DNA from: Bacteriovoracaceae bacterium UBA2428
Lineage (GTDB): Bacteria; Bdellovibrionota; UBA2428
Length of the DNA: 6,866 bases
Reading direction: 5' to 3'
Assembly (NCBI GenBank): GCA_002343545.1
Contig: DDRA01000019.1
Span: 13,586 to 20,451 of the forward strand
Position numbers and translations under genes: made by a program. Within the stretch, counting starts at the first letter, position 1. Each line of letters begins with the position of its first letter. Of this stretch, positions 1 through 6,234 are shown in pieces. The notes beneath the pieces were generated by a model. It worked only from the letters and a program-made list of their open reading frames with translations, did not search any database and was not told where the DNA came from.

Positions 1-687
1 TGCGGCGCCGCCCCGAGCCGTCCGACCGCGCCGCCGCCGTCGACATCCTCCACCGCGAGCCACGCCGCGCCCGCCCCGCGGCCGAGCGCGACGCCGACCG
101 AAGATCTCCGCCGTCGCCGCGGCCTCACGAATATCTTTTCCCGCTCGTTGAACGCCGACACGCAGAGCCTCATCAACATCGCCTACGAAGAATCCAAGAA
201 GAACCGTCCCTACTTCACCGAGACCGGCTCCCGGTCGCGCGAGGTCGGTCGCGGGCAGAAACGCAACAAACAAGGGGTCATCGTCGATCCCGCGACGAAG
301 GACGCCTCCCGCTCGCTCGGCGCCTGCGCCATGTACGTCTCGATCGCGCTCGAAAGGCAGGGCTGCGTCTCGTCGGGTTACCGCGCGCCGAAGGCATCGG
401 CCAAGTTGATGGGCGATAACCTGCCCGCGCAAGGATTCACGAACATCTTCCGGAACGGCCGTCTCCCCGAAGGGATGAAGAGCCTGCACGACCTGCCGCC
501 CGGCGCCGTCATTGTCTACGACGGCGGCCGGCACGGCCACGTCGAGATCAAGACGCAGAACGGCTACGTGAGCGACTACTTCAGCACGTCGGCCCGCACG
601 GGCAGCGACGGCCGCATCGAGGGCCCCAGCCGGAAGGTCATCGGAATCTGGGTCAAGCCCGCTTGCGGCGCGGGGGAGATGACGTGA
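1..687 (+). CDS. CHAP/NlpC-P60-like cysteine hydrolase, C-terminal part (5' end outside window)
   Basis: The reading frame is open from base 1 to the TGA at 685-687, so the gene starts upstream of the window. The TTG at 148 is probably internal. The first ~35 codons encode a Pro/Ala/Ser/Thr-rich, disordered-looking stretch, like a linker between an export signal or cell-wall-binding part and a catalytic domain. The remaining ~180 residues look like a papain-fold peptidoglycan amidase or endopeptidase. The motif SLGACAMYVSIAL (Cys codon at 325-327) resembles the catalytic-Cys helix of CHAP domains. The motif PPGAVIVYDGG leads into RHGHVEIK (His codons at 532-534 and 538-540), which resembles the catalytic-His strand. 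The end, RKVIGIWVK, is typical of a last core strand. In this family the enzyme would cut cell-wall peptide cross-links in the periplasm or outside the cell. The fold is inferred from motif order; the exact family and substrate are not certain. It overlaps or abuts the next lipoprotein gene, suggesting an operon. Confidence 0.72.
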   Translation, partial: CGAAPSRPTAPPPSTSSTASHAAPAPRPSATPTEDLRRRRGLTNIFSRSLNADTQSLINIAYEESKKNRPYFTETGSRSREVGRGQKRNKQGVIVDPATKDASRSLGACAMYVSIALERQGCVSSGYRAPKASAKLMGDNLPAQGFTNIFRNGRLPEGMKSLHDLPPGAVIVYDGGRHGHVEIKTQNGYVSDYFSTSARTGSDGRIEGPSRKVIGIWVKPACGAGEMT

Positions 688-691
688 AAAT

Positions 692-696
692 GGGAG
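692..696 (+). promoter_or_regulatory. Ribosome binding site deciding the start of the 705 lipoprotein gene
   Basis: GGGAG lies 8 bases before ATG 705, a good Shine-Dalgarno distance. A second purine run, GGGGGAG at 672-678, is 5 bases before GTG 684, which overlaps the upstream stop as GTGA. ATG 690 and ATG 699 are also in frame. The ATG at 705 gives the most compact lipoprotein signal peptide, so it was chosen, but 684 and 690 cannot be excluded. Confidence 0.45.
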
Positions 697-704
697 ACAT
701 GCTC

Positions 705-1235
705 ATGACGAGTTCGAAGCGCCGCTCCCTCTTCTTCGCCGCCTCGCTCGCCCTCTCGGGTTGCGCGAGCGCGCCGGCCCACGCGACGCCCCCGACCAAG
801 GCGGGCGTCGCCGAGGAGGCCAAAGCTCCCGAGCTCGCTTCGCTGCTGCCGCGTCTCGAGGCCGCCGCCAAGCGCGTCGCCGAACGCAAGAAAAGCTACG
901 TCGAGCCGAAGTCCGGCGAGCCGACCGACACGCCCTACACGGCGGAAGGCTCCCTCGCGGACGAAGCCAATGTAGCGCTCGCGCGCGAGGCGCAAGCGCT
1001 CGCGAAGAGCGCCTCGGTAACCCGCGAAAGGATGAACACCTATCTGAACGCGACGGCGCTCGCCGTCCTCATCGATCCCTCGAACGCGGCCGCCGAAGAG
1101 GCGATCCCCGTGCGCGCGAAGCACAAAAAGCTTTTCCACGAAGGCATCGAAACGCTCGAGAAAACGCGGCGCGAGGAGCTCGGCCGCGCCATCAATAACT
1201 TCGCGCGCGAGGCGATCGGCGGCAACGGCGGCTGA
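705..1235 (+). CDS. Small helical lipoprotein of unknown function
   Basis: The 176-residue product begins MTSSKRRSLFFAASLALSGC. This is a basic n-region, a short hydrophobic stretch and a clear lipobox (LSGC) with the lipidated cysteine at residue 20. The +2 residue is Ala, so by the E. coli Lol rule it would go to the outer membrane. After a short Ala/Pro/Thr linker (about 21-35) the mature part is rich in Ala, Glu, Lys and Arg and looks almost wholly alpha-helical, with amphipathic stretches around 40-65, 85-125 and 130-172. There is no other cysteine and no enzymatic motif. I do not recognise the family. In-frame alternatives at 684, 690 and 699 would add only a few residues before the signal peptide. 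The start is 17 bases after the stop of the CHAP-like gene (or overlaps it), so cotranscription is likely. A role as a partner or localiser of that hydrolase is only a guess. Confidence 0.8.
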   Translation: MTSSKRRSLFFAASLALSGCASAPAHATPPTKAGVAEEAKAPELASLLPRLEAAAKRVAERKKSYVEPKSGEPTDTPYTAEGSLADEANVALAREAQALAKSASVTRERMNTYLNATALAVLIDPSNAAAEEAIPVRAKHKKLFHEGIETLEKTRREELGRAINNFAREAIGGNGG

Positions 1236-1243
1236 AGCCGCCG
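1226..1243. terminator. GC hairpin between convergent genes, without a T-tract (candidate terminator)
   Basis: CGGCGGC at 1226-1232 and GCCGCCG at 1237-1243 form a perfect 7-bp stem around a TGAA loop. The loop contains the TGA stop codon of the lipoprotein gene. The minus-strand gene ends at 1271, so the hairpin lies in the 35-base convergent gap region and could act on either strand. Neither side has a run of T, so it is not a canonical intrinsic terminator. It may pause transcription or protect mRNA 3' ends, or be a by-product of Gly/Ala codons in GC-rich DNA. Confidence 0.35.
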
Positions 1244-1270
1244 ACGCCGCGATCAAGACACGCCTCCCGC

Positions 1271-2998
1271 TTAGTTCGTCGGACGGAACGAGTAGCGGTT
1301 CGAGATCCCGTTGCCCGTCGAGGTGTATTCGCAGTTCCAACCCTGGGCCGCCGCCGGCCCCTGGGCCAGGCAATCCAAACGAAGGACGAAGAGTCCGCCC
1401 GAGCCCGATCCCTGGACTTGGGCCGAAAGCAGGCCCGTGTCGAGTCGCCACTCCGCGACCGGGAAAGTCATGATGACGTCCTTCGAGAAAGCGATCGAGG
1501 CGCGAACGAAACGGGTCGCCTCGAAAAACTCCGCGAGCTCGTTGTCGCGGGTGGGCATCGGCGAGAGGATCTCGAGACCGATCGTGTTCGTGCCTTCACG
1601 CGCCGAGTAGCGACGCGCGAAAGTCGGCAGCGACGGAACGACCCCGTTCGCGGCCGGGTTCACGGTGAAGGTCCGGACGTCGCCGCGCACGCCCGCGCGC
1701 AGCACGCAGTTCAGCACCGAGGGAAGCTCCGCCGCGGCGCCTTGGCACTCCAAACGCAGCGCCGAGCTTTTGCCGGCGTAGGCGACCGTCGTCGTCGCGA
1801 CGAGGCGACGCGCGACCGAATTCCACGAGGCCGTCGGGAAGACGATCTCGGTGACCGGGCTCAGGCCGATCGTCACGCGAAGCGCGGTCTCCAGGCGGTA
1901 GATCGACTCGAAATCGGCGCGCTCGCTCGGTTCGGCCTGGTCGACCGTGATCGAAAGCGGGATGAGCGCCGAGCTACCGGGCGCGGACGTCGTCGAGCCG
2001 ACCATGACGCCGCCCAGGGGGCGAAGATTCTGGCCGTCGAAAGTTTCCTCGGCCGGTTCGAAGCTCAGGAAGTGGCGGCGCGTTTCGCCCTGCAACCACG
2101 TCAGGCAGTTGAAGGCCGGTACGCCGGCAAAGCGCTCGGCCTCGGCGGCCGCGCGCTCCTGGCACTCGATCGTGACGGGCATCGCGCCGCCACCGGGCCA
2201 GGAAATCGTTTGGGTCGCGCGCAAGACGCGCGCCGTGCGGTCCCACTGGGCGCTCGGGAACTCGACCTCGAGCTCGCGACTAAACACGAGCGAGACGCGC
2301 ATCGCGCGCACGGGCGAGAAGTAGTCCACGAGCTCGGTCAGGCCTGGCTCGGACACGGACTCGAGACGCATGCCGATGGTGTGGGCGCCGAGGACGGGAA
2401 TCGTCATCTGGCCCAGGTAGCTCTGCTCGAAGCTGAAGGCGGGACGGAGGCCTTGCGGGTCGCCGTCCTGCAACGGGCGCGGCAGCTCGACGACCGCGTC
2501 GCGCTCGAGACGAACGCGGCCGGCCTGGTCGGGGAAACCGTCGATGCCGAAGCGTCCGTCCCAGCTCTTGCGATCCGCCGCGAAGCTGCCCGTGATCGAT
2601 AGGTTCGACTTCGTGCCCGCGCGCGTCTGCACCGGCAGGAGCGCCTTCATGACGCCCGTTTCAAAGTCGTAGCTCGCGTCCTCGAACACGATGACGACGG
2701 AGCGATTCGAAGTGAAAGTGCCCTGCAAACGCAGCACGGGGACTTCTTCGCTGCGCGTGCCGTCGCTGGACGTGCGCACTTTGGAATCGGCCTGGATCTC
2801 GACGTCGAGACGGCCGAGGGGACTGTTGTCGCGCGGATCCCGCACGAGCCCGGCGTAGCGGCCGGCCACGGCCTCGACCTTCGCGCGCTCTTCGAGGACG
2901 CGCTCGCGACGGAAGTCGTCGGAGTTTCGACCACACGCAGCAATCGCGAGGAGCGAAAGAAGGCTGAGGGAAATTTTCTTGAATGTCTTCCGTGACAT
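1271..2998 (-). CDS. Large modular lipoprotein with four tandem beta-rich repeats and cysteine pairs
   Basis: The 575-residue product starts MSRKTFKKISLSLLSLLAIAAC, a textbook lipoprotein signal with lipid Cys at 22 and +2 Gly. ATG 2998 is chosen for this reason. The frame stays open upstream to a TTG at 3073, but that would put 25 residues before the signal. A short charged helix follows (about 25-45). Then come four related modules: about 47-155, 199-315, 330-447 and 458-573. Shared features are a hydrophobic strand, a V-x-h-x-F/S strand, F-P-x-A-x-W (YDFETG-like in module one) and a final strand ending in Cys. Apart from Cys22, the only cysteines are 279/298, 418/431 and 543/556, one pair in each of the last three modules. 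These are probably disulfides formed in the periplasm. No catalytic motif is visible. A surface adhesin, scaffold or binding protein is possible, but the function is unknown. No Shine-Dalgarno sequence precedes the start. Confidence 0.85.
   Translation of the reverse strand: MSRKTFKKISLSLLSLLAIAACGRNSDDFRRERVLEERAKVEAVAGRYAGLVRDPRDNSPLGRLDVEIQADSKVRTSSDGTRSEEVPVLRLQGTFTSNRSVVIVFEDASYDFETGVMKALLPVQTRAGTKSNLSITGSFAADRKSWDGRFGIDGFPDQAGRVRLERDAVVELPRPLQDGDPQGLRPAFSFEQSYLGQMTIPVLGAHTIGMRLESVSEPGLTELVDYFSPVRAMRVSLVFSRELEVEFPSAQWDRTARVLRATQTISWPGGGAMPVTIECQERAAAEAERFAGVPAFNCLTWLQGETRRHFLSFEPAEETFDGQNLRPLGGVMVGSTTSAPGSSALIPLSITVDQAEPSERADFESIYRLETALRVTIGLSPVTEIVFPTASWNSVARRLVATTTVAYAGKSSALRLECQGAAAELPSVLNCVLRAGVRGDVRTFTVNPAANGVVPSLPTFARRYSAREGTNTIGLEILSPMPTRDNELAEFFEATRFVRASIAFSKDVIMTFPVAEWRLDTGLLSAQVQGSGSGGLFVLRLDCLAQGPAAAQGWNCEYTSTGNGISNRYSFRPTN
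1280..2860 (-). repeat. Four tandem protein-level modules inside the minus-strand lipoprotein
   Basis: Module spans on DNA are about 2534-2860 (first, no Cys), 2054-2404, 1658-2011 and 1280-1627. The last three align over nearly their whole length. Examples are MRVSLVFSRELEVEFPSAQW, LRVTIGLSPVTEIVFPTASW and VRASIAFSKDVIMTFPVAEW, each followed by a strand ending IEC, LEC or LDC and then FNC, LNC or WNC. The first module keeps the pattern (VVIVF, DFETGVMKA against RLDTGLLSA) but has lost or never gained the cysteines. The copies are too diverged for a recent DNA duplication. Confidence 0.7.
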
Positions 2999-3038
2999 AA
3001 GGCGGAGACTGCCCTTTAGGCGCGGGCGGAGCAACGAG

Positions 3039-3044
3039 ATAATA
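3039..3044 (-). promoter_or_regulatory. Possible -10 element for the minus-strand lipoprotein gene
   Basis: Read on the minus strand, TATTAT matches the TATAAT consensus at 5 of 6 positions. It would place a start near 3032 and a leader of about 33 bases before ATG 2998. No good -35 hexamer is seen at 16-18 bases. This lies in the 142-base divergent region 2999-3140, which has to hold promoters for both flanking genes and is visibly more AT-rich than the coding DNA around it. Confidence 0.35.
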
Positions 3045-3048
3045 CATG

Positions 3049-3062
3049 AGCGAAAACTCGCT
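3049..3062. other. Small inverted repeat in the divergent promoter region
   Basis: AGCGA (3049-3053) and TCGCT (3058-3062) flank the four bases AAAC, and TTTT follows on the plus strand (3062-3065). It lies just upstream of the minus-strand -10 candidate, where an operator could sit. With a 5-bp stem it may also be chance. Confidence 0.25.
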
Positions 3063-3140
3063 TTTCCCGCCAAAGGAAAAACCCCAACGATTTGAATATC
3101 TTTGGAAGCTTCGCCAAACTGGCCCCGGGGGGTGGCTCAC

Positions 3141-4064
3141 TTGAAAAGAAACGCGACGTTCAAGCGACGGGTTCCGCTCCTCGTCCTTTTAGGGGGGCTC
3201 TCGGCCTGCGAGATCCCCGTCCTCCGCGAATGCTCCGGGGCCGTCGAAAGACTCTCCGGCCGGACGACGCGAAAGCCCGGCGCGCTCGAAAACTCCGAGA
3301 TCTGGAGCGGCGAGGTCACGCTCCAGGGCGACCTCTTCGTGGGGAACGGCTGCTCCCTCACGGTCGAAGCGGGGACGCTCGTGCGCGTTTTGCCCGACGA
3401 CCGCTGGGCGCACGCGCACGCGATGCACTTCGACGGCTCACTCGTCCCCCTTCCCCGCGCCGCCTTCGAGCGCGCTTCCGAGCGCACGAGCGCGATCGTC
3501 GTGCTCGAGGGGAGCCTGGAGCTGCGCGGGACCTCCTCGAACCCCGTCCGCTTCCGGGCGAGCGAAGGGAGTTGGTCCGGGATCGTCGCGCGTCGCCCGA
3601 AGCTCCTTTCGATCCGGGGCGCCGAAATCGGCGACGCCTACCGCGGACTCGAAGTCATCGGCTACGTCTCGTCGGCGCCGCTGCGGATCCAAGACTCTCT
3701 TTTCGAGCGCACGACGCTCTGTGGACTTTGCCTCGGCGGCGAGGATTCGGGTCGCGCGGTCGCGGCCGAAATACGGGGAAATCGCTTCCGCGACGGCGGC
3801 GGCAGCGGGATCGAGGCGCACGCCTTCGTGAGCGGCGTCGTGGAAGCGAATTTTTTCGAAGGCTACCGCGGAACGCCGGCGACGCCCGCGGCGGCGGCAC
3901 GGCTGCGCGGCAACGCCCTCAGCTTTCTCGACAACACGTTCGAGCGCAACGATATCGGCGTCGACTGCGCCGAGGCCTCGACGCCCGGCTTCGCCGGAAA
4001 CCGCTTCGGCGCGGGCGCCCAGGCGAACGGGACGGATTCGACTTGCCCCGATTTCGCGCCCTGA
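3141..4064 (+). CDS. Lipoprotein with a predicted right-handed parallel beta-helix
   Basis: From TTG 3141 the product has 307 residues. MKRNATFKRR is followed by the hydrophobic VPLLVLLGGLSAC, with lipid Cys at 23 and +2 Glu. TTG 3141 is preferred because a G-rich run (GGGGGG, 3127-3132) lies 8 bases upstream. GTG 3132 and TTG 3102 are in-frame alternatives that only lengthen the n-region. The mature part shows rung-like repeats of beta-helix proteins: GDLFVGNGCSLTVEAGTLVR at about 63-82, LEGSLELRGTSSNPVRFRA at 122-140 with SWSGIVA next, then LRIQDSLFERT, IRGNRFRDGGGSGIEA, VVEANFFEG and FLDNTFERNDIGVDC up to about 276. The N-x-F-x-x-N/G pattern is typical of PbH1 repeats. This fold occurs in polysaccharide lyases and in surface adhesins. 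No catalytic residues can be assigned, so the role is open. It is transcribed divergently from the modular lipoprotein. Confidence 0.78.
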   Translation: MKRNATFKRRVPLLVLLGGLSACEIPVLRECSGAVERLSGRTTRKPGALENSEIWSGEVTLQGDLFVGNGCSLTVEAGTLVRVLPDDRWAHAHAMHFDGSLVPLPRAAFERASERTSAIVVLEGSLELRGTSSNPVRFRASEGSWSGIVARRPKLLSIRGAEIGDAYRGLEVIGYVSSAPLRIQDSLFERTTLCGLCLGGEDSGRAVAAEIRGNRFRDGGGSGIEAHAFVSGVVEANFFEGYRGTPATPAAAARLRGNALSFLDNTFERNDIGVDCAEASTPGFAGNRFGAGAQANGTDSTCPDFAP

Positions 4065-4096
4065 GCGCGGCGGTCGGCGCGACGACGCGTTTCGCC

Positions 4097-4126
4097 TTGC
4101 CCTCCCCGCTCCGCCGAGACTAGCTT
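4097..4126 (+). promoter_or_regulatory. Weak promoter candidate before the PLP enzyme gene
   Basis: TTGCCC at 4097-4102 (4 of 6 to TTGACA), 18 bases, then TAGCTT at 4121-4126 (3 of 6 to TATAAT, keeping the key TA---T). ATG 4134 is 7 bases past the -10, so the transcript could begin at the start codon. No Shine-Dalgarno sequence is seen in front of this ATG, which fits that reading. Confidence 0.3.
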
Positions 4127-4133
4127 GTCCCGC

Positions 4134-5327
4134 ATGAAGACGAGCATCGAGCAACGCCTGCGCGACCTTCAACACTTCGGCGAAGAAGGCGGCGTCGTTC
4201 CCGTCATCGACGTCGCGGCGACCTCGACCTTCCTGAATCCCGAAGACATGGCGCGCACCTTCCAGGGCGAGTTGCCGGGTTGTTACCTCTACAGCCGCCA
4301 CTCGAACCCGACGGTGAAGGCCTTCTCGGCCAAGATCGCCGCCCTCGAGGGGACCGAGGCCGCCCTCGGCGTCTCGAGCGGGATGGCCGCCATCACGGCG
4401 AGCCTGCTGCAGCTCCTTCGCCAAGGCGACCACCTCATCTCGTCGCGCGTCGTCTACGGCGGCACCTACGCGCTCTTCGAAAACCTGCTCCCGCGCTTCG
4501 GCATCGAAGTCAGCTTCGTCGATCTCGACGACGAAGCCGCCCTCGCCGCGGCCGTGCGCCCGGGCCGCACGAAGGTCCTCTACGCAGAGACGATGAGCAA
4601 CCCGATGCTCACGATCTCGGACCTTCCGCGCCTGGCCCGCTTCAAGGAAAAGCACGGTCTCAAGCTCGTGATCGACAACACCTTCGCGCCGCTCATGGTC
4701 TCGCCCGCGCGCTTCGGCGCCGACGTCGTCGTGCACTCCGCGACGAAGTTCCTCTCGGGCGCGGCCGACATGATCGCGGGCGCCGTCGCGGGCCCGCGCG
4801 CCTTCGTCGACAGCCTCGTCGACGTGAACCACGGGGCCGTCATGCTGACGGGTCCCGTCATGGATCCGCGCACGGCGCACGAGCTCTACCTGCGCCTCGA
4901 TCACTTGCCGCTGCGGGTGCGGGCCCACTCCGCGGCCGCGCTCGACTTCGCGAGCTTCGCCGAGAAGCTCGGCGTGCCGACGATCTACCCCGGCCTCGCG
5001 AGCCACCCCCACCACGCCCGTCTGCGCGAGATCGCGAACCCGGGCTTCGGCTTCGGCGGCATGGTCACGATCGACTGCGGCGATCCCAAGCGGGCGCTCG
5101 CCCTCGCGAAGCAATTGCAGGACGCCCGCTTCGGCCTCTACGCCGTCTCGCTCGGCTTCTCGCGCACGCTCATGAGTTGCCCGGCCGTGTCGACCTCGAG
5201 CGAGATCCCCGAAGACAAACGTCGCGCCATGAAGCTCCACGAAGGGCTGCTCCGGCTCAGCATCGGCTTCACCGGCCACGCGGAAGAGATGCACGAGCGC
5301 TTCGCGAAGGCCTGGAAGGCCCTTTAA
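4134..5327 (+). CDS. PLP-dependent Cys/Met metabolism enzyme, probable methionine gamma-lyase (plant-type branch)
   Basis: A 397-residue fold-type I PLP enzyme, full length for the family (about 390-430). Visible motifs are YSRHSNPT (51-60; Tyr53 and Arg55 contact PLP phosphate across the dimer), SSGMAAI (81-87, phosphate loop), YGGT (108-111, Tyr stacking on PLP), ETMSNP (152-157), DNTFAP (181-186, Asp181 on the pyridine nitrogen), HSATKFLSG with Schiff-base Lys205, SLG (339-341) and LLRLSIGF (Arg374 for the substrate carboxylate). The family cleaves or exchanges side chains of methionine, cystathionine or O-acylhomoserine. Segments YSRH-NPT, SGAADMIAGAV, IYPGL-SHP-H and TLMSCPAVSTSSE match, from memory, the plant methionine gamma-lyase branch, which yields methanethiol, 2-oxobutyrate and ammonia. 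Gly110 stands where Pseudomonas MGL has its active-site Cys116. Desulfhydrase or cystathionine lyase activity is possible. TTG 4125 is an alternative start. It appears monocistronic and cytoplasmic. Confidence 0.92.
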   Translation: MKTSIEQRLRDLQHFGEEGGVVPVIDVAATSTFLNPEDMARTFQGELPGCYLYSRHSNPTVKAFSAKIAALEGTEAALGVSSGMAAITASLLQLLRQGDHLISSRVVYGGTYALFENLLPRFGIEVSFVDLDDEAALAAAVRPGRTKVLYAETMSNPMLTISDLPRLARFKEKHGLKLVIDNTFAPLMVSPARFGADVVVHSATKFLSGAADMIAGAVAGPRAFVDSLVDVNHGAVMLTGPVMDPRTAHELYLRLDHLPLRVRAHSAAALDFASFAEKLGVPTIYPGLASHPHHARLREIANPGFGFGGMVTIDCGDPKRALALAKQLQDARFGLYAVSLGFSRTLMSCPAVSTSSEIPEDKRRAMKLHEGLLRLSIGFTGHAEEMHERFAKAWKAL

Positions 5328-5368
5328 GGCCCCGCCGACTTAGTTCGTTCCGACCGACACGTTTCTTC

Positions 5369-5395
5369 TCAGCTTTTGGGCGGCCGGACCGATAA
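5369..5395 (+). promoter_or_regulatory. Sigma-28-like promoter candidate before the hydrolase gene
   Basis: TCAGCTTT (5369-5376), 11 bases, then ACCGATAA (5388-5395). Compared with the E. coli FliA pattern TAAAGTTT-N11-GCCGATAA, the -35 part matches 5 of 8, the -10 part 7 of 8 and the spacing is identical. The expected start, 6-7 bases further on, falls at ATG 5402, which has no Shine-Dalgarno sequence. The same arrangement stands before the next gene. Confidence 0.45.
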
Positions 5396-5401
5396 AAACG
5401 C

Positions 5402-6190
5402 ATGGGCTTTCGTGGCCGGACGTTTTCCATCGCGTTGTTTTCGCTGCTCGGATGCGCTTCGGCCGAGCGACACCCCGACGCCCTCGCGCGTCCGGAATCG
5501 ATCGATAACGAAACGGAAACCACGAGCTTGGCCCGGGAAAAGTCGAGCCCCCTCAAGACGATCTGGCAGCTCGGGCGCAAAGGGCGGATCGTCTTTACCG
5601 TGCACGGGATCCGCGGCGCCCCCGCCGACCTCGACCCCATCCACGCCAAGGTCGCCGCCCGTTCCCGCGAGATTTCAACCTTTCTCTACGCGGACGAAGG
5701 CGTGGATCTCGACGAAGCGAGTGAAGTGCTCGGCCAGGAAATCGTGGAGCGGCTCGGCCAAAGCCCGGGTTCTCCCCCGGTCGAGATCTACGCACACTCC
5801 ATGGGCGCCCGGCTCGCCGTCTCGGCCTTGATGCGACAGGCCGAGGCACTCAAGGGCTACTCCATCCGCCTGACCTTGATCGCGCCGATGCTCGGCGGCA
5901 GCGAACAGGCCGTCGGAGCCCAGTCGGCCTTCTGGCCGCTGAACGTGGTTCCCGCCGTTCAACTTGCGCAAGACATGGATCCCGCAGGGGATTTTCAGCG
6001 CGCGCTCGAGAACTTTAGGCCCTCGCCGAAGCTCCGCGCGGCGATACTCCGCGGGGGCCAAGACGAGATCGTGCCGCTGAACCGAGCCTACCGCCAAGTG
6101 GTGCGGGCTCTCAACGCCCCCGAACGGGTCCTTCCCGGCGCCGACCACGTCTCGATTATCGAGCAGTCCCTTCCCCACCTCGGTCTTTAG
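5402..6190 (+). CDS. Lipoprotein alpha/beta hydrolase (esterase/lipase-like)
   Basis: The 262-residue product begins MGFRGRTFSIALFSLLGC, giving lipid Cys at 18 and +2 Ala, so it is probably membrane-anchored and facing the periplasm or surface. After a polar linker (about 19-55) an alpha/beta hydrolase core follows. Strand IVFTVHGIRG (63-72) carries the His-Gly oxyanion motif. YAHSMGARLA (130-139) is the nucleophile elbow with Ser133, where the first Gly of GxSxG is replaced by Ala. LRGGQDEIVP (216-225) supplies Asp221, and GADHVSII (246-253) supplies His249. All three triad residues are in the expected order and spacing. The substrate could be a lipid, an acyl ester or a peptidoglycan-linked ester; the sequence does not decide. 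The region between about 161 and 205 may form a small lid. ATG 5402 is the natural start, with 74 bases separating it from the PLP enzyme gene. Confidence 0.85.
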   Translation: MGFRGRTFSIALFSLLGCASAERHPDALARPESIDNETETTSLAREKSSPLKTIWQLGRKGRIVFTVHGIRGAPADLDPIHAKVAARSREISTFLYADEGVDLDEASEVLGQEIVERLGQSPGSPPVEIYAHSMGARLAVSALMRQAEALKGYSIRLTLIAPMLGGSEQAVGAQSAFWPLNVVPAVQLAQDMDPAGDFQRALENFRPSPKLRAAILRGGQDEIVPLNRAYRQVVRALNAPERVLPGADHVSIIEQSLPHLGL

Positions 6191-6234
6191 GGCCGCGGCG
6201 TTCCGGCGTTCCGAAATTGATGCGGCGAAGCCCT

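Noticed and set aside
121..450. Similar GLTNIF and GFTNIF segments (121-138 and 433-450) in the CHAP-like protein
   Set aside because: The resemblance does not extend beyond about six residues, so an internal duplication is not supported.
576..1451. Long minus-strand open frame opposite the first two genes
   Set aside because: Its protein is Arg/Gly/Leu-rich without a recognisable domain, and it lies antisense to two genes with clear motifs. It is a GC-rich shadow frame.
1418..2602. Plus-strand open frame inside the modular lipoprotein gene
   Set aside because: Arg/Ala/Asp/His-rich with no motif, while the minus strand shows a signal peptide and regular repeats.
3438..5294. 618-codon minus-strand open frame
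   Set aside because: It is antisense to the PLP enzyme and beta-helix genes. The composition (Arg, Val, His, Glu, Ala) is what reverse complements of GC-biased codons give.
5307..5331. Three AAGGCC copies at the end of the PLP enzyme gene
   Set aside because: Two of them encode Lys-Ala codons near the C-terminus and the third spans the stop. The copies are 6 bases and do not fold into a convincing hairpin.
6197..6212. Tandem GGCGTTCC repeat after the hydrolase stop
   Set aside because: Two copies of 8 bases only, with no further copies nearby; easily chance or slippage in GC-rich DNA.
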